DNA of 11,036 nucleotides from Comamonadaceae bacterium (GTDB lineage: Bacteria > Pseudomonadota > Gammaproteobacteria > Burkholderiales > Burkholderiaceae_C). Shown piece after piece: positions 1 to 7,303 of this stretch. The stretch's first letter is position 1. Each line of letters starts with the position of its first letter. The notes beneath the pieces are model-generated. The model saw nothing but the letters and a program-made list of their open reading frames with translations, had not been told where the DNA came from and did no database searches. Where the stretch lies: positions 1 to 11,036 of the forward strand of contig JAIXYA010000115.1 of assembly GCA_027490485.1 (NCBI GenBank). Direction: 5' to 3'. A program made the translations under genes and the position numbers.

Positions 1-598
1 ATCCCGATCGTCCGGCTTAAGAGTGGGGAACACGTTGTCCCCAAGAATACTGACGGTCACCTTACTGCACTGAACAGGTCAACACTTTCTGCTCCAATTC
101 AGATCCTCATTAAGCACGGACTTTTGTCCGCCGAGAGCGGCTGGAAGGGGGCAGGTCAAGAGCTCCTTCTTTGACTATGGCTGTGGTCGCGGTACAGACA
201 TGTCAGCACTAAAGGAAGCTGGAATACCAGTTAGTGGGTGGGATCCTCATTACGCACCTGAAAACGAGATTCAATCTGCTGATGTTGTTAATTTAGGGTT
301 CGTCGTTAATGTGATCGAAGATTCAGCAGAACGTGTCGAAGCGATTCAAAAGGCTTTTGCTCTTGCAAAAAAAGTTCTTGCGGTCTCAGTAATGTTGTAC
401 GGGCCTGAACAACCAGGAAAACCCTTTCGCGATAGCTTTTTAACATCAAGAAATACTTTTCAAAAGTACTTTTCCCAGGGCGAACTCAAAGACTATCTTG
501 AGCATGCACTTGGACAGCAAGTATTTATGGTCGCCCCTGGAATAGCATTTATCTTCTCCGATAAAGATTCTGAGCAACAGTTCAACTTAAGAAGATAA
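1..598 (+). pseudogene. DNA phosphorothioation-associated putative methyltransferase, 5'-partial and frameshifted
   Basis: This resembles the putative methyltransferase family that accompanies dnd phosphorothioation loci (TIGR04096-like). The recognisable blocks are the SAM-binding glycine-rich FDYGCGRGTD (172-199 region), GWDPHY (239-256), the VVNLGFVVNVIED stretch (about 284-322), TFQKYF (about 454-471) and APGIAFIF (about 535-558). The protein is read in two frames. Bases 1-174 are open in frame 1 with family-like content (NRSTLSAPIQILIKHGLL) and stop at a TGA at 172-174; the SAM motif and the rest lie in frame 2. Removing one G from the five-G run at 147-151 joins them cleanly (ESGWKGQVKSSFFDYGCG). 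The ATG at 200 lies inside the SAM motif and is not a real start. The 3' end at 598 may be early, since I recall relatives continuing further, but I cannot trace a remnant. The gene is AT-richer than the genes to the right, as expected for acquired DNA. A sequencing error in the G run is the alternative to true inactivation. Confidence 0.72.
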
Positions 599-699
599 GG
601 GAGTCGAAAAAACAGGATTTCAAAGTTCGTTGTCTGATCATGGTGTCGAACTCCTACCAAATACAAACTTGAAAGCGATATCTAAGTAGTCTTTTTGAA

Positions 700-716
700 C
701 GTTACAACTTGTAACG
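700..716. repeat. Perfect 17-base palindrome in the island end
   Basis: CGTTACAA and TTGTAACG face each other around a single central C. The odd-length, perfectly symmetric form is what a dimeric DNA-binding protein (repressor, excisionase or recombination factor) would bind. It lies about 100 bases after the methyltransferase and about 115 bases before the tRNA fragment, with no T-tract, so it is not a normal terminator. The binding protein is unknown. Confidence 0.5.
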
Positions 717-751
717 GATGAGCTACTCTGAAGTTAAATCAAAAAAATCTT

Positions 752-775
752 ATTGCACAATTCATCGCACAATCC
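752..775 (+). repeat. Tandem 12-base direct repeat next to the attachment site
   Basis: Two adjacent copies, ATTGCACAATTC (752-763) and ATCGCACAATCC (764-775), agree at 10 of 12 positions; both differences are T/C transitions. They lie about 55 bases inside the tRNA fragment. Short direct repeats flanking the core site are typical arm-type binding sites of tyrosine integrases, which is a plausible but unproven role here. Confidence 0.4.
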
Positions 776-830
776 TTACTACAAAGCTACAAGCACTGTA
801 AATGCTAGGTTTTTTTGATGTAAACTTTTA

Positions 831-874
831 TCATAATCCACAGGTCCGCGGTTCGAATCCGTGAAGCGCCACCA
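831..874 (+). other. Attachment-site copy: 3' half of a tRNA with CAT anticodon (Met-like)
   Basis: The sequence reads as tRNA from the anticodon loop onward. T33 is at 831 and the CAT anticodon at 832-834, followed by the AA of the loop. The 3' anticodon-stem strand TCCAC is at 837-841. A complete T arm follows: stem CGCGG 847-851 pairs with CCGTG 859-863 around loop TTCGAAT. The acceptor strand AAGCGCC is at 864-870, the discriminator A at 871 and an encoded CCA at 872-874. The bases upstream (825-829) cannot pair with 837-841, and no D arm or 5' acceptor strand exists, so this is not a functional tRNA. Identity starting in the anticodon loop is a classic crossover position for tRNA-targeting integrases. 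CAT could also mark an Ile2 or initiator tRNA; elongator Met is the best guess. Confidence 0.8.
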
Positions 875-877
875 CCA

Positions 878-942
878 AATACCTTTATAGAACAAGCGCT
901 TAGGAGCATTCCTGGAGTCACCTTCTCAAGCTTAAAGGTATT
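878..942 (+). repeat. Long-range inverted repeat covering the CWC gene's ribosome binding site
   Basis: AATACCTTTA at 878-887 is the exact reverse complement of TAAAGGTATT at 933-942, which contains the AAGG Shine-Dalgarno-like bases and ends one base before the ATG at 944. The loop (888-932) also contains a small AGGA/TCCT hairpin (902-913). Folding could hide the ribosome binding site. Ten complementary bases over a 45-base loop may also be coincidence. Confidence 0.35.
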
Positions 943-943
943 C

Positions 944-1144
944 ATGAACACCATTGATCCAACTCGCTGCCCTATCTGCCACGAACCTAATATTTGTGCC
1001 ATGGAAAGGGCAAAAGCAACGGGCACTAAGCCTGAGCGCTGCTGGTGCATGGATGCAGTTTTTACACCTGCATTGATAGATCTGGTACCAGATCAAGCCA
1101 AGGGAAAGGCCTGCGTATGTGCCAAATGTGCAGGCCATGAATGA
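944..1144 (+). CDS. Small cysteine-rich CWC-family protein
   Basis: This 66-residue protein has eight cysteines in the pattern of the 'cysteine-rich CWC' family: C9-x2-C12, C18, the defining C33-W-C35, then C57-x-C59-x2-C62 in a [10 protein letters not shown] tail. The pattern suggests two structural metal (zinc) sites in a cytoplasmic protein. No biochemical function is established for the family as far as I know. The length matches the family, so the gene appears intact. The ATG at 944 has AAGG at 935-938, five bases upstream. It is the first gene after the tRNA fragment and is convergent with the DUF4174 gene. Before island insertion it would have lain directly downstream of the tRNA. Confidence 0.8.
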   Translation: MNTIDPTRCPICHEPNICAMERAKATGTKPERCWCMDAVFTPALIDLVPDQAKGKACVCAKCAGHE

Positions 1145-1154
1145 AGAGCATTTG

Positions 1155-1196
1155 TTTAACAATGATCCTTTGGCAACTGCCCAAACGACTGTTAAA
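1155..1196. repeat. Nested inverted repeat between convergent genes
   Basis: Outer arms TTTAACA (1155-1161) and TGTTAAA (1190-1196) enclose inner arms TTTGG (1169-1173) and CCAAA (1181-1185). The element sits 11 bases after the CWC stop and about 77 bases from the end of the opposing DUF4174 gene, where a bidirectional terminator would be expected. It lacks a GC-rich stem and T-tracts, so the terminator role is weak. I see nothing else in 1145-1272. Confidence 0.3.
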
Positions 1197-1272
1197 TCAC
1201 GATCAGCTTTAACACCCGTGACTTGTTGAGCATTGAGGGCCAGGTCATCACATTCGTCAAGCAACCATGGCA

Positions 1273-1713
1273 TCAACGACAATTCCCCATGCGCAACTCT
1301 CTTTGTCGCATGGGCATGGTGTCAATCAGTGTCAGTAATTTTTCAAGTGATGGCTGGCTTGTAAGCAACTTGACGTCCCCATCTTTGCCCAATAGCACCA
1401 GATTGAAATCCATATCTGGCAAGGAAAATTGACGACTCAAAAGTAGGTGATCACTTGATCCGGCAATCAAGTCAATATGAACCATTTGTCGGTCATCAAA
1501 TTCACACTGATATTGCTCGATTTGCTTCAACAAAGAAATACGCTCAGGTGTTGACTCGGCAGCCGAAAAGCTCAGGACAACTCTGCGCTTCCAAAGGTAT
1601 TGCGCCAGTGGTTCGGCGTGCAACGAGCCAAGCATGCAAATTGCAGTTGTGGCTATGAGTAAGAAAGTAAATGGGGATTTACGTAATTTGCTTAAATCAT
1701 TTTCTTTTCTCAT
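1273..1713 (-). CDS. Secreted DUF4174 domain protein
   Basis: This 146-residue protein starts with a basic segment and a hydrophobic stretch (about 15-30) ending in SLHA, a likely Sec signal peptide cleaved near residue 33; export to the periplasm is expected. The mature part shows DUF4174 features: [16 protein letters not shown] at its start, a central [14 protein letters not shown] strand-turn (thioredoxin-like fold), and the C-terminal [12 protein letters not shown]. The family's role is unknown. I see no CxxC active site in the mature part. The VOC gene lies upstream on the same strand with a gap of about 104 bases, so co-transcription is possible. The start ATG at 1713 lacks a strong Shine-Dalgarno sequence. 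Confidence 0.78.
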   Translation of the reverse strand: MRKENDLSKLRKSPFTFLLIATTAICMLGSLHAEPLAQYLWKRRVVLSFSAAESTPERISLLKQIEQYQCEFDDRQMVHIDLIAGSSDHLLLSRQFSLPDMDFNLVLLGKDGDVKLLTSQPSLEKLLTLIDTMPMRQRELRMGNCR

Positions 1714-1817
1714 AGGTCACTATCTAAGGATATTGAATATCAGCTTTTCTGAATTGGAATCCGTGGGGCGTGACCAAATTGACAGCCCTTGAACTTTTTC
1801 ACGGGCATTTTGTTTTT

Positions 1818-2192
1818 TCAATCTAAGCTCTCAAGTGGGCTGAAATTGAGCTCTACTTTGGCACCACTGGGGTCTTCGCAAAAAATCTGCCATGGCCCAT
1901 TGGGTCGGTGCTGCAATCTATAGGGATATCCTGACGAATCGAAGACCAATTTAACCGCCTTCAAATCTTTTGCAGTGAAAGCCATGTGGTCAATAACGCC
2001 AGCAGGCGGGTTGGGAACAGGACGCTCAAAGTACAAATGAAGTACCGCAGTGTCGCCAGCATAAAGCCACGCACCAGGGAAGCCTAAGTCTGGGCGCGGC
2101 CCAACTTTCAACCCAATGATGCGTTCATAGAAATCCAAAGTGGCTACTGGATCTTTGGCGATAGCAGTGAAATGGTTCATGCCAAGAATCAT
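1818..2192 (-). CDS. VOC-superfamily (glyoxalase/dioxygenase fold) protein
   Basis: This 124-residue protein has the two-module vicinal-oxygen-chelate fold. The first beta strand carries H7 (MNHFTAIAKD) and is followed by the FYERIIGLKVG helix. The second module starts with H69 (DHMAF) and ends with E114 (DPSGAKVELNF). H7, H69 and E114 sit where the family places its metal ligands, with H52 nearby, so a metal site is likely. The substrate (for example a thiol adduct or a ring-cleavage substrate) cannot be told. I chose the ATG at 2192 because GGAGG (2204-2208) lies 11 bases upstream; ATGs at 2219 and 2180 are alternatives. It is divergent from the peroxiredoxin operon across about 180 bases. 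Confidence 0.82.
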   Translation of the reverse strand: MILGMNHFTAIAKDPVATLDFYERIIGLKVGPRPDLGFPGAWLYAGDTAVLHLYFERPVPNPPAGVIDHMAFTAKDLKAVKLVFDSSGYPYRLQHRPNGPWQIFCEDPSGAKVELNFSPLESLD

Positions 2193-2373
2193 GTCAATTA
2201 ATTCCTCCATGTGAAGCAATAAAGGGCTTTTTTACCCAACTGCGCTCAAAAAAAAAGACACTTTATCTTTATTCTGCATTTTCCCGGTAACAGTGCCCCA
2301 GCTGACCCCTAGGTGCCAAGTTGTTTGTGCATTGCTAGTCCAAAATAGCCATGTTGTCACTGAATGTAAAGCC
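2193..2373. promoter_or_regulatory. Divergent intergenic region (VOC gene / peroxiredoxin-efflux operon)
   Basis: Both neighbours are transcribed away from this 181-base region, so it must hold promoters for both. It includes an A-run (about 2248-2256) and an AT-rich block to about 2280. I could not pick a convincing -35/-10 pair on either strand, and I see no clear operator. An upstream in-frame ATG-like start at 2293 exists for the peroxiredoxin, but the extra 27 residues do not look like family sequence. Confidence 0.4.
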
Positions 2374-2922
2374 ATGTCCAACTACAACACCACCCCCGAT
2401 AACCTTCCCGTTCCCCAAGACGATGGTGCTGCCCAACATTTAAAGGGCATGACTGTGCCGTCTGTACATCTGATGGGAACGCATGGTGCGCTAGTCGATG
2501 TCGGTCATCTAATGGGCTGGGTAGTGATTTACTGCTACCCCATGACAGGCGTACCCGGTATACCCTTGCCATCTGGCTGGGACCAAATACCAGGCGCACG
2601 TGGTTGTACTCCCCAATCCAATGCCTACAAAGAAGCGCACCCTGCTCTGAAAGCAAGTGGTGTGCAAGTCTTTGGCCTGAGCACACAATCCACACCCTAC
2701 CAGCAAGAATTGGCCGAACGCTTGCAACTGCCCTTTCCTGTACTCAGTGATGCCCAACTTCAATTTCAAAAGGCCTTGCAATTACCCACCTTCGTTGTGG
2801 ATGGAAAGACATTGATCAAAAGGCTGACCATGGTGGTTTATGACAGCGTAATTCAGCAAGTACATTACCCAGTGTTCCCAAGCGATGCAGATGCGGCTTG
2901 GGTGTTGAGCTTTTTTGAATGA
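2374..2922 (+). CDS. Peroxiredoxin (AhpC/TSA, BCP-like) with insertion before the active cysteine
   Basis: This predicted thiol peroxidase has a thioredoxin fold and 182 residues from the ATG at 2374. The usual Prx loop P-x-x-x-T-x-x-C is recognisable but stretched: P56 and T58 (YPMTG) are separated from the likely peroxidatic C78 (ARGCTPQS) by a proline/glycine-rich insert, PGIPLPSGWDQIPG. C78-TPQS matches the GCTxQ-type active site of BCP/PrxQ proteins. There the resolving Cys is five residues later; here that position is N83. C54 (IYCYP) is the only other cysteine. The C-terminal part (FPVLSDAQ, LPTFVVDGKTLIKRL) fits the family. There is no signal peptide, so it is probably cytoplasmic. 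It is the first gene of the efflux operon, 18 bases before the permease. Start choice is uncertain because no strong ribosome binding site is visible. Confidence 0.8.
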   Translation: MSNYNTTPDNLPVPQDDGAAQHLKGMTVPSVHLMGTHGALVDVGHLMGWVVIYCYPMTGVPGIPLPSGWDQIPGARGCTPQSNAYKEAHPALKASGVQVFGLSTQSTPYQQELAERLQLPFPVLSDAQLQFQKALQLPTFVVDGKTLIKRLTMVVYDSVIQQVHYPVFPSDADAAWVLSFFE

Positions 2923-2940
2923 ACTAAAAGGCTAAGAAGT

Positions 2941-5900
2941 ATGCTGGTTGATGTTGTTGGCGTAGCCCTCAAAAGGCCTTATACATTTGTGGTGATGGCG
3001 CTATTGATGTTGGTGCTCGGCCCCTTGGCTGCTTTGCGAACACCGACAGATATTTTTCCTGAAATACGCATCCCCGTGATTGCTGTTGCGTGGGCGTATA
3101 CCGGTTTACCGCCAGATCAAATGGCTGGGCGTATCACCAATTTGTACCAACGGGTGCTGACCACCACGGTCAATGACATTGAGCACATCGAGGCCAACTC
3201 TTATGCGGGTGTAGGCATCGTCAAAATTTTCTTTCATCCAGGCGTGAATATCGCTGTTGCCAATGCACAGGTGACCGCTATTTCTCAGTTGATGGTTCGT
3301 CAAATGCCGCCCGGCACTTTGCCACCCTTGATTGTGAATTACAACGCCTCCACCGTACCGATTTTGCAATTGGCGTTATCAGGCAAGGGGCTGTCAGAAC
3401 AAAATTTGGCTGACCTCGGGCTCACACAAGTGCGCACACCCTTGGTCACTGTGGCTGGAGCCGCCATTCCCTTTCCCTATGGTGGAAAGTCGCGTCTCGT
3501 TCAAGTGGATTTGAAGTTACCCGAGCTCCAAGCACGGGGCTTGAGTGCGCAAGACGTTGCAGCTGCACTGGCTGCTCAAAATATCGTCACGCCTGTTGGC
3601 ACCCAAAAGATTGGCAGCCTGGAATACACCATCAACCTGAATAATGCTGCCACTGAGATCAAAGACTTGGCCAACATACCCGTCAAGTCGGTCAATGGCG
3701 CCATGATTTACCTGCGGGACGTGGCCAATGTGCATGATGGCAATGCACCGCAAACCAACATCGTACATGTCGATGGCAATCGCTCTGTATTGATGTCGGT
3801 GCTCAAAAATGGCACCACCTCCACCCTGGCCATTGTCGACGGTGTGCGCGAAAAACTTCAATCTATGAAGGATTCGTTACCGCCTACTTTGGAAGTCAAA
3901 CCGCTGAATGACCAATCTATTTTTGTGCGATCTGCCATCACCGCTGTTGCCATGGAAGGCGCGATTGCGGCGGCTTTGACCAGCGTGATGATTTTTCTTT
4001 TCCTAGGCAGTTGGCGCTCGACCATCATCATTGCCGTCTCCATCCCTTTGTCCATCATGGGTGCCATCATGGGATTGGCCGCCCTTGGTGAATCCCTCAA
4101 CATCATGACCTTGGGTGGTTTGGCACTGGCCGTCGGCATTTTGGTCGACGATGCCACCGTGACCATTGAAAACATCAACTGGCACCTTGAGCAAGGCAAG
4201 GATGTAGAGACTGCCATCTTGGACGGTGCCGCACAAATCGTCACACCAGCCTTTATCTCGCTACTGTGCATTTGTATTGTGTTTGTGCCGATGTTCTTTT
4301 TAGATGGTGTCGCCCGGTTCCTGTTTGTGCCCATGGCAGAAGCGGTAATGCTTGCCATGGTGTTTTCATTCTTTTTGTCCAGGTCCTTGGTTCCCACCAT
4401 GGCCAACTATTTGCTCAAGCCCCATGCAGCGCATACCGATATGCATGGCAACAATCAAAGCTTGCCTGCCAGTCGCAACCCTTTGGTCCAAATTCAACGT
4501 GGGTTTGAATCAGGCTTTGAAAAGTTTCGGGCTGGTTACCGAAGCGTCTTGCATCTGGCCTTACTCAACCGAATCAAAGTCATCACGGTATTCATGGGTT
4601 TTATCTTGGCGTCATTTGCGCTCGTGCCTTATTTGGGCAGCAACTTCTTTCCTGATGTCGACGGTGGACAAATTCTGATCCATGCACGGGTTCCCGTTGG
4701 AACCCGGGTAGAAGAGACTGCTGCTCGGTTTGCCGCCATCGAAAAAACCATTCTGAAGGTTATTCCCCCTGAAGAAATCACCACCTTGGTAGACAACATC
4801 GGCTTGCCACCCAGTTGGATCAACCTGATCTACAACAACACTGGCGTTATTGGCACCCAAGACGGTGACATCCAAATTGCTTTGCGCAAAGGACACAAGC
4901 CCACAGCCGACTATGTTCGAGAACTGCGCAAAATCTTGCCAACGGAATTTCCCGATACCGTTTTTTCATTTCCACCTGCCGACATCGTGAGTCAGATTTT
5001 GAATTTCGGCGCACCTGCGCCGATTGACATTCAAATCAGAGGTGCGAATTTGGCGGCTAATTTTGAGTACGCCAACACCTTGTTGAAAGCGATTCGCGGC
5101 ATTCCTGGTGTTGCGGATGCCCGCATACAGCAATCAGCCAAAAGTCCAGTCTTTGATGTCAACATGGACCGCGGACAAGCCCAAGAGCTTGGCATCACCC
5201 CCAGAGATGTCACCAACAACTTGGTGGTCAACCTTGCTGGTAGCAGCCAAGTCGCACCAACCTTTTGGCTCAATCCCGCCAATGGCGTTTCCTATAGTGT
5301 GGTGATGCAAACGCCTCAATACAACTTAGATTCGCTCAATGATTTGGCTAACCTGCCAGTGTCTTCTGGGGCCAATAACACCCAACAATTGTTGGCCGGT
5401 ATCGCCAGCTTTAACCGTACCACCCGCAACGCCGTGGTGAGCCAGTACGACTCACAACCCATGGTTCAAATCAACGCCACCACGCAAGACACCGATTTAG
5501 GCAGCGTGGCCAAAGAGGTACGACGCGTTATTGCTGAAACAGAGGCTGATTTACCCAAAGGAACCAAGGTTGTTTTGCTGGGTCAGGTGAGGACCATGGA
5601 GAAAGCTTTTTCTGGTTTGCTCTGGGGCTTGTTGGCTGCTGTGGTGCTGATTTATTTTTTGATCGTGGTGAATTTCCAATCGTGGCGAGACCCTTTGGTG
5701 ATCATCAGCGCCCTGCCCGCAGCGCTGGCAGGCATTGTTTGGATGTTGTTTGCCACCCGCACCACCTTGTCCGTGCCGGCCTTGACTGGCGCCATCATGT
5801 GCATGGGTGTTGCTACCGCCAACAGTGTGCTGGTTATCAGCTTTGCCCGCGAACGATTAGAAGAATGGGGCGACCCCCTGGCTGCTGCTTTAGACGCTGG

Positions 5901-6144
5901 TTTTGTGCGTTTCAGACCGGTATTGATGACGGCTTTGGCCATGATGATTGGCATGATTCCCATGGCATTAGGCTTGGGTGAAGGCGGCGAGCAAAACGCA
6001 CCACTTGGCAGAGCGGTCATTGGCGGGCTTTGCTTTGCCACCGTTGCCACCTTGGTCATCGTCCCCTTGATCTTCAGTCTGGTTCATACCCAACGTGGGC
6101 AATCACGCCCCACACCCTCGTTTCCCGGAGTTAAGCATGCTTGA
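2941..6144 (+). CDS. RND-family efflux transporter permease subunit
   Basis: This proton-driven inner-membrane pump has 1067 residues, the usual RND size. A first transmembrane helix (about 13-33) precedes a large periplasmic loop. Helices TM2-TM6 span about 335-490, a second periplasmic loop lies between about 570 and 875, and TM8-TM12 run from about 880 to 1050. TM4 has the paired proton-relay aspartates D403-D404 (GILVDDATVTIEN). TM11 keeps the arginine and threonine of the relay (R992, T997 in FRPVLMTALAM). The TM10 lysine of AcrB (K940) is replaced by A960 (GVATANSVLV). Overall it is closer to the HAE/multidrug branch than to metal exporters, and the substrate is unknown. It overlaps the adaptor gene by 8 bases, implying translational coupling. 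The permease precedes the adaptor, the reverse of acrAB. Confidence 0.93.
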   Translation: MLVDVVGVALKRPYTFVVMALLMLVLGPLAALRTPTDIFPEIRIPVIAVAWAYTGLPPDQMAGRITNLYQRVLTTTVNDIEHIEANSYAGVGIVKIFFHPGVNIAVANAQVTAISQLMVRQMPPGTLPPLIVNYNASTVPILQLALSGKGLSEQNLADLGLTQVRTPLVTVAGAAIPFPYGGKSRLVQVDLKLPELQARGLSAQDVAAALAAQNIVTPVGTQKIGSLEYTINLNNAATEIKDLANIPVKSVNGAMIYLRDVANVHDGNAPQTNIVHVDGNRSVLMSVLKNGTTSTLAIVDGVREKLQSMKDSLPPTLEVKPLNDQSIFVRSAITAVAMEGAIAAALTSVMIFLFLGSWRSTIIIAVSIPLSIMGAIMGLAALGESLNIMTLGGLALAVGILVDDATVTIENINWHLEQGKDVETAILDGAAQIVTPAFISLLCICIVFVPMFFLDGVARFLFVPMAEAVMLAMVFSFFLSRSLVPTMANYLLKPHAAHTDMHGNNQSLPASRNPLVQIQRGFESGFEKFRAGYRSVLHLALLNRIKVITVFMGFILASFALVPYLGSNFFPDVDGGQILIHARVPVGTRVEETAARFAAIEKTILKVIPPEEITTLVDNIGLPPSWINLIYNNTGVIGTQDGDIQIALRKGHKPTADYVRELRKILPTEFPDTVFSFPPADIVSQILNFGAPAPIDIQIRGANLAANFEYANTLLKAIRGIPGVADARIQQSAKSPVFDVNMDRGQAQELGITPRDVTNNLVVNLAGSSQVAPTFWLNPANGVSYSVVMQTPQYNLDSLNDLANLPVSSGANNTQQLLAGIASFNRTTRNAVVSQYDSQPMVQINATTQDTDLGSVAKEVRRVIAETEADLPKGTKVVLLGQVRTMEKAFSGLLWGLLAAVVLIYFLIVVNFQSWRDPLVIISALPAALAGIVWMLFATRTTLSVPALTGAIMCMGVATANSVLVISFARERLEEWGDPLAAALDAGFVRFRPVLMTALAMMIGMIPMALGLGEGGEQNAPLGRAVIGGLCFATVATLVIVPLIFSLVHTQRGQSRPTPSFPGVKHA

Positions 6145-7303
6145 GTCGTCAACCCCCACTGTGTCACGCGGCTTGTTATGGACCGCCCTGTTATTGGGAG
6201 CCGCCGTAGCAGCTTATGTGGTTTATAGCGGTATCAGCTCACGCACGACGAACGCAAAGCTGCTGAAAGATCAGGCCCAAACGCAATCGGTACGGACAGT
6301 GACTGTGATCGCGCCTGTTCCAGCGAATGCAACCCCTACGCTGGATTTACCTGGTCGCATCGAAGCTTTCTCTAAAGCGCCTATTTATGCGCGTATCAGT
6401 GGCTATTTGAAAAGTTGGAAAGCCGACATTGGTACCCCTGTCAAAGCCGGCCAACTGTTGGCGGAAATCGATACCCCAGACCTTGATCAACAAATCCTTC
6501 AAGCCAAAGCCGAATTAGCCAGTACACAAGCCAATGCAGCTTTGTCCGAAAACACCGCCAAGCGTTGGCAGTCATTGCAGGCCACCAATTTTGTATCTTC
6601 TCAAGCCGTAGAAGAAAAACTGGGCGACCTCAAAGCCAAGCAAGCCATCGTTGCCGCCTCTCAAGCCAATGTCAGCCGTGTTGAGGCTCTGAAAAACTTC
6701 AGTCGCATCGTGGCGCCTTTTGATGGCGTCATCACCGCTCGCAATACCGATGTGGGGGCCCTGATCAATGTGGGCGGCAGTGCAGGTACGGAGTTGTTCG
6801 TGGTGTCCGACATCAAACGTTTACGTTTGTATGTAAATTTACCCCAAGCTTATGTGTCGCAAATTCAAAAAGGTGCCATCGCCAAGTTCACCGTCCCCGA
6901 AAGTCCTGGGAAAACCTACATCGCCAAAGTGCAAACCCTGTCGCAAGCCATCAGCGCTGGTTCGGGCAGTATGTTGGTTCAGCTTTCTGCCGAAAACGCC
7001 AGTGGTACTTTGATACCGGGCGGGTTTGCTAATGTGAGTTTTGAATTACCAGGCATCTCCTCTGGCCTGAGTGTGCCCCCAAGTGCATTGATATTTACCA
7101 AAGCGGGTTTGCGTGTGGCAACTGTCTCGCCTGACAACAAAGTGGTTCTGAAGGCTGTCGTGATTGGGCGCGACTATGGCAACAAGGTCGAGTTGTCTTC
7201 TGGTTTAGAAGCCTCGGACAGCGTGATTGAAAGCCCACCTGACGGTGTGAGCGATGGAGACGCGGTCAAAATTGCACCTGCCACACCAGCAAAAAAACCA
7301 TGA
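6137..7303 (+). CDS. RND efflux periplasmic adaptor (membrane fusion protein)
   Basis: This 388-residue protein has an N-terminal membrane anchor (about 13-31, LLWTALLLGAAVAAYVVYSG). A barrel-sandwich/lipoyl half-domain follows (GYLKSWKADIGTPVKAGQLL), then an Ala/Gln/Lys-rich alpha-helical hairpin (about 115-185), the second lipoyl half (RIVAPFDGVITARNTDVGAL), a beta-barrel domain and the membrane-proximal domain. It would bridge the permease and an outer-membrane channel; no channel gene is present here. The ATG at 6137 has GGAG at 6127-6130, six bases upstream, and overlaps the permease end by 8 bases. An upstream in-frame ATG at 6095 inside the permease is not needed. The hydrophobic anchor lacks a lipobox cysteine, so it is anchored by a helix and not by lipid. 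Confidence 0.92.
   Translation: MLESSTPTVSRGLLWTALLLGAAVAAYVVYSGISSRTTNAKLLKDQAQTQSVRTVTVIAPVPANATPTLDLPGRIEAFSKAPIYARISGYLKSWKADIGTPVKAGQLLAEIDTPDLDQQILQAKAELASTQANAALSENTAKRWQSLQATNFVSSQAVEEKLGDLKAKQAIVAASQANVSRVEALKNFSRIVAPFDGVITARNTDVGALINVGGSAGTELFVVSDIKRLRLYVNLPQAYVSQIQKGAIAKFTVPESPGKTYIAKVQTLSQAISAGSGSMLVQLSAENASGTLIPGGFANVSFELPGISSGLSVPPSALIFTKAGLRVATVSPDNKVVLKAVVIGRDYGNKVELSSGLEASDSVIESPPDGVSDGDAVKIAPATPAKKP

Larger units (their letters stand above)
1..874 (+). mobile_element. Distal end of a genomic island inserted at a tRNA gene
   Basis: The stretch carries a gene typical of DNA-modification (Dnd phosphorothioation) islands, then AT-rich non-coding DNA with repeats, and ends exactly at a 3' tRNA fragment. 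Tyrosine-recombinase elements inserted at a tRNA 3' end rebuild the whole tRNA on one side and leave a copy of its 3' part on the other. Because the fragment reads on + and lies right of the island gene, the element extends leftward out of the window, and the intact tRNA and probably an integrase should be there. No integrase is visible here. The genes to the right look like ordinary chromosomal genes. The boundary is seen in the sequence; the island interpretation is inference from established integration behaviour. Confidence 0.65.

Noticed and set aside
805..1050. Minus-strand reading frame across the tRNA fragment
   Set aside because: It reads the complement of a tRNA 3' end (the familiar GGASRIRTADLW translation artefact) and overlaps the CWC gene.
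932..1282. Minus-strand 116-codon reading frame between the CWC and DUF4174 genes
   Set aside because: Most of it is antisense to the CWC gene, whose cysteine pattern is clear, and the remaining 45 or so residues match no family I recognise.
3858..4406. Long minus-strand reading frame inside the RND permease
   Set aside because: It is low-complexity Met/Thr/Lys-rich shadow coding opposite conserved transmembrane helices TM2-TM6.
2941..7303. Heavy-metal (CzcA/CusA-type) assignment for the RND pump
   Set aside because: TM4 has the paired Asp of multidrug-type pumps and not the spaced D...D...E of metal pumps, and there are no His- or Met-rich metal-binding stretches.
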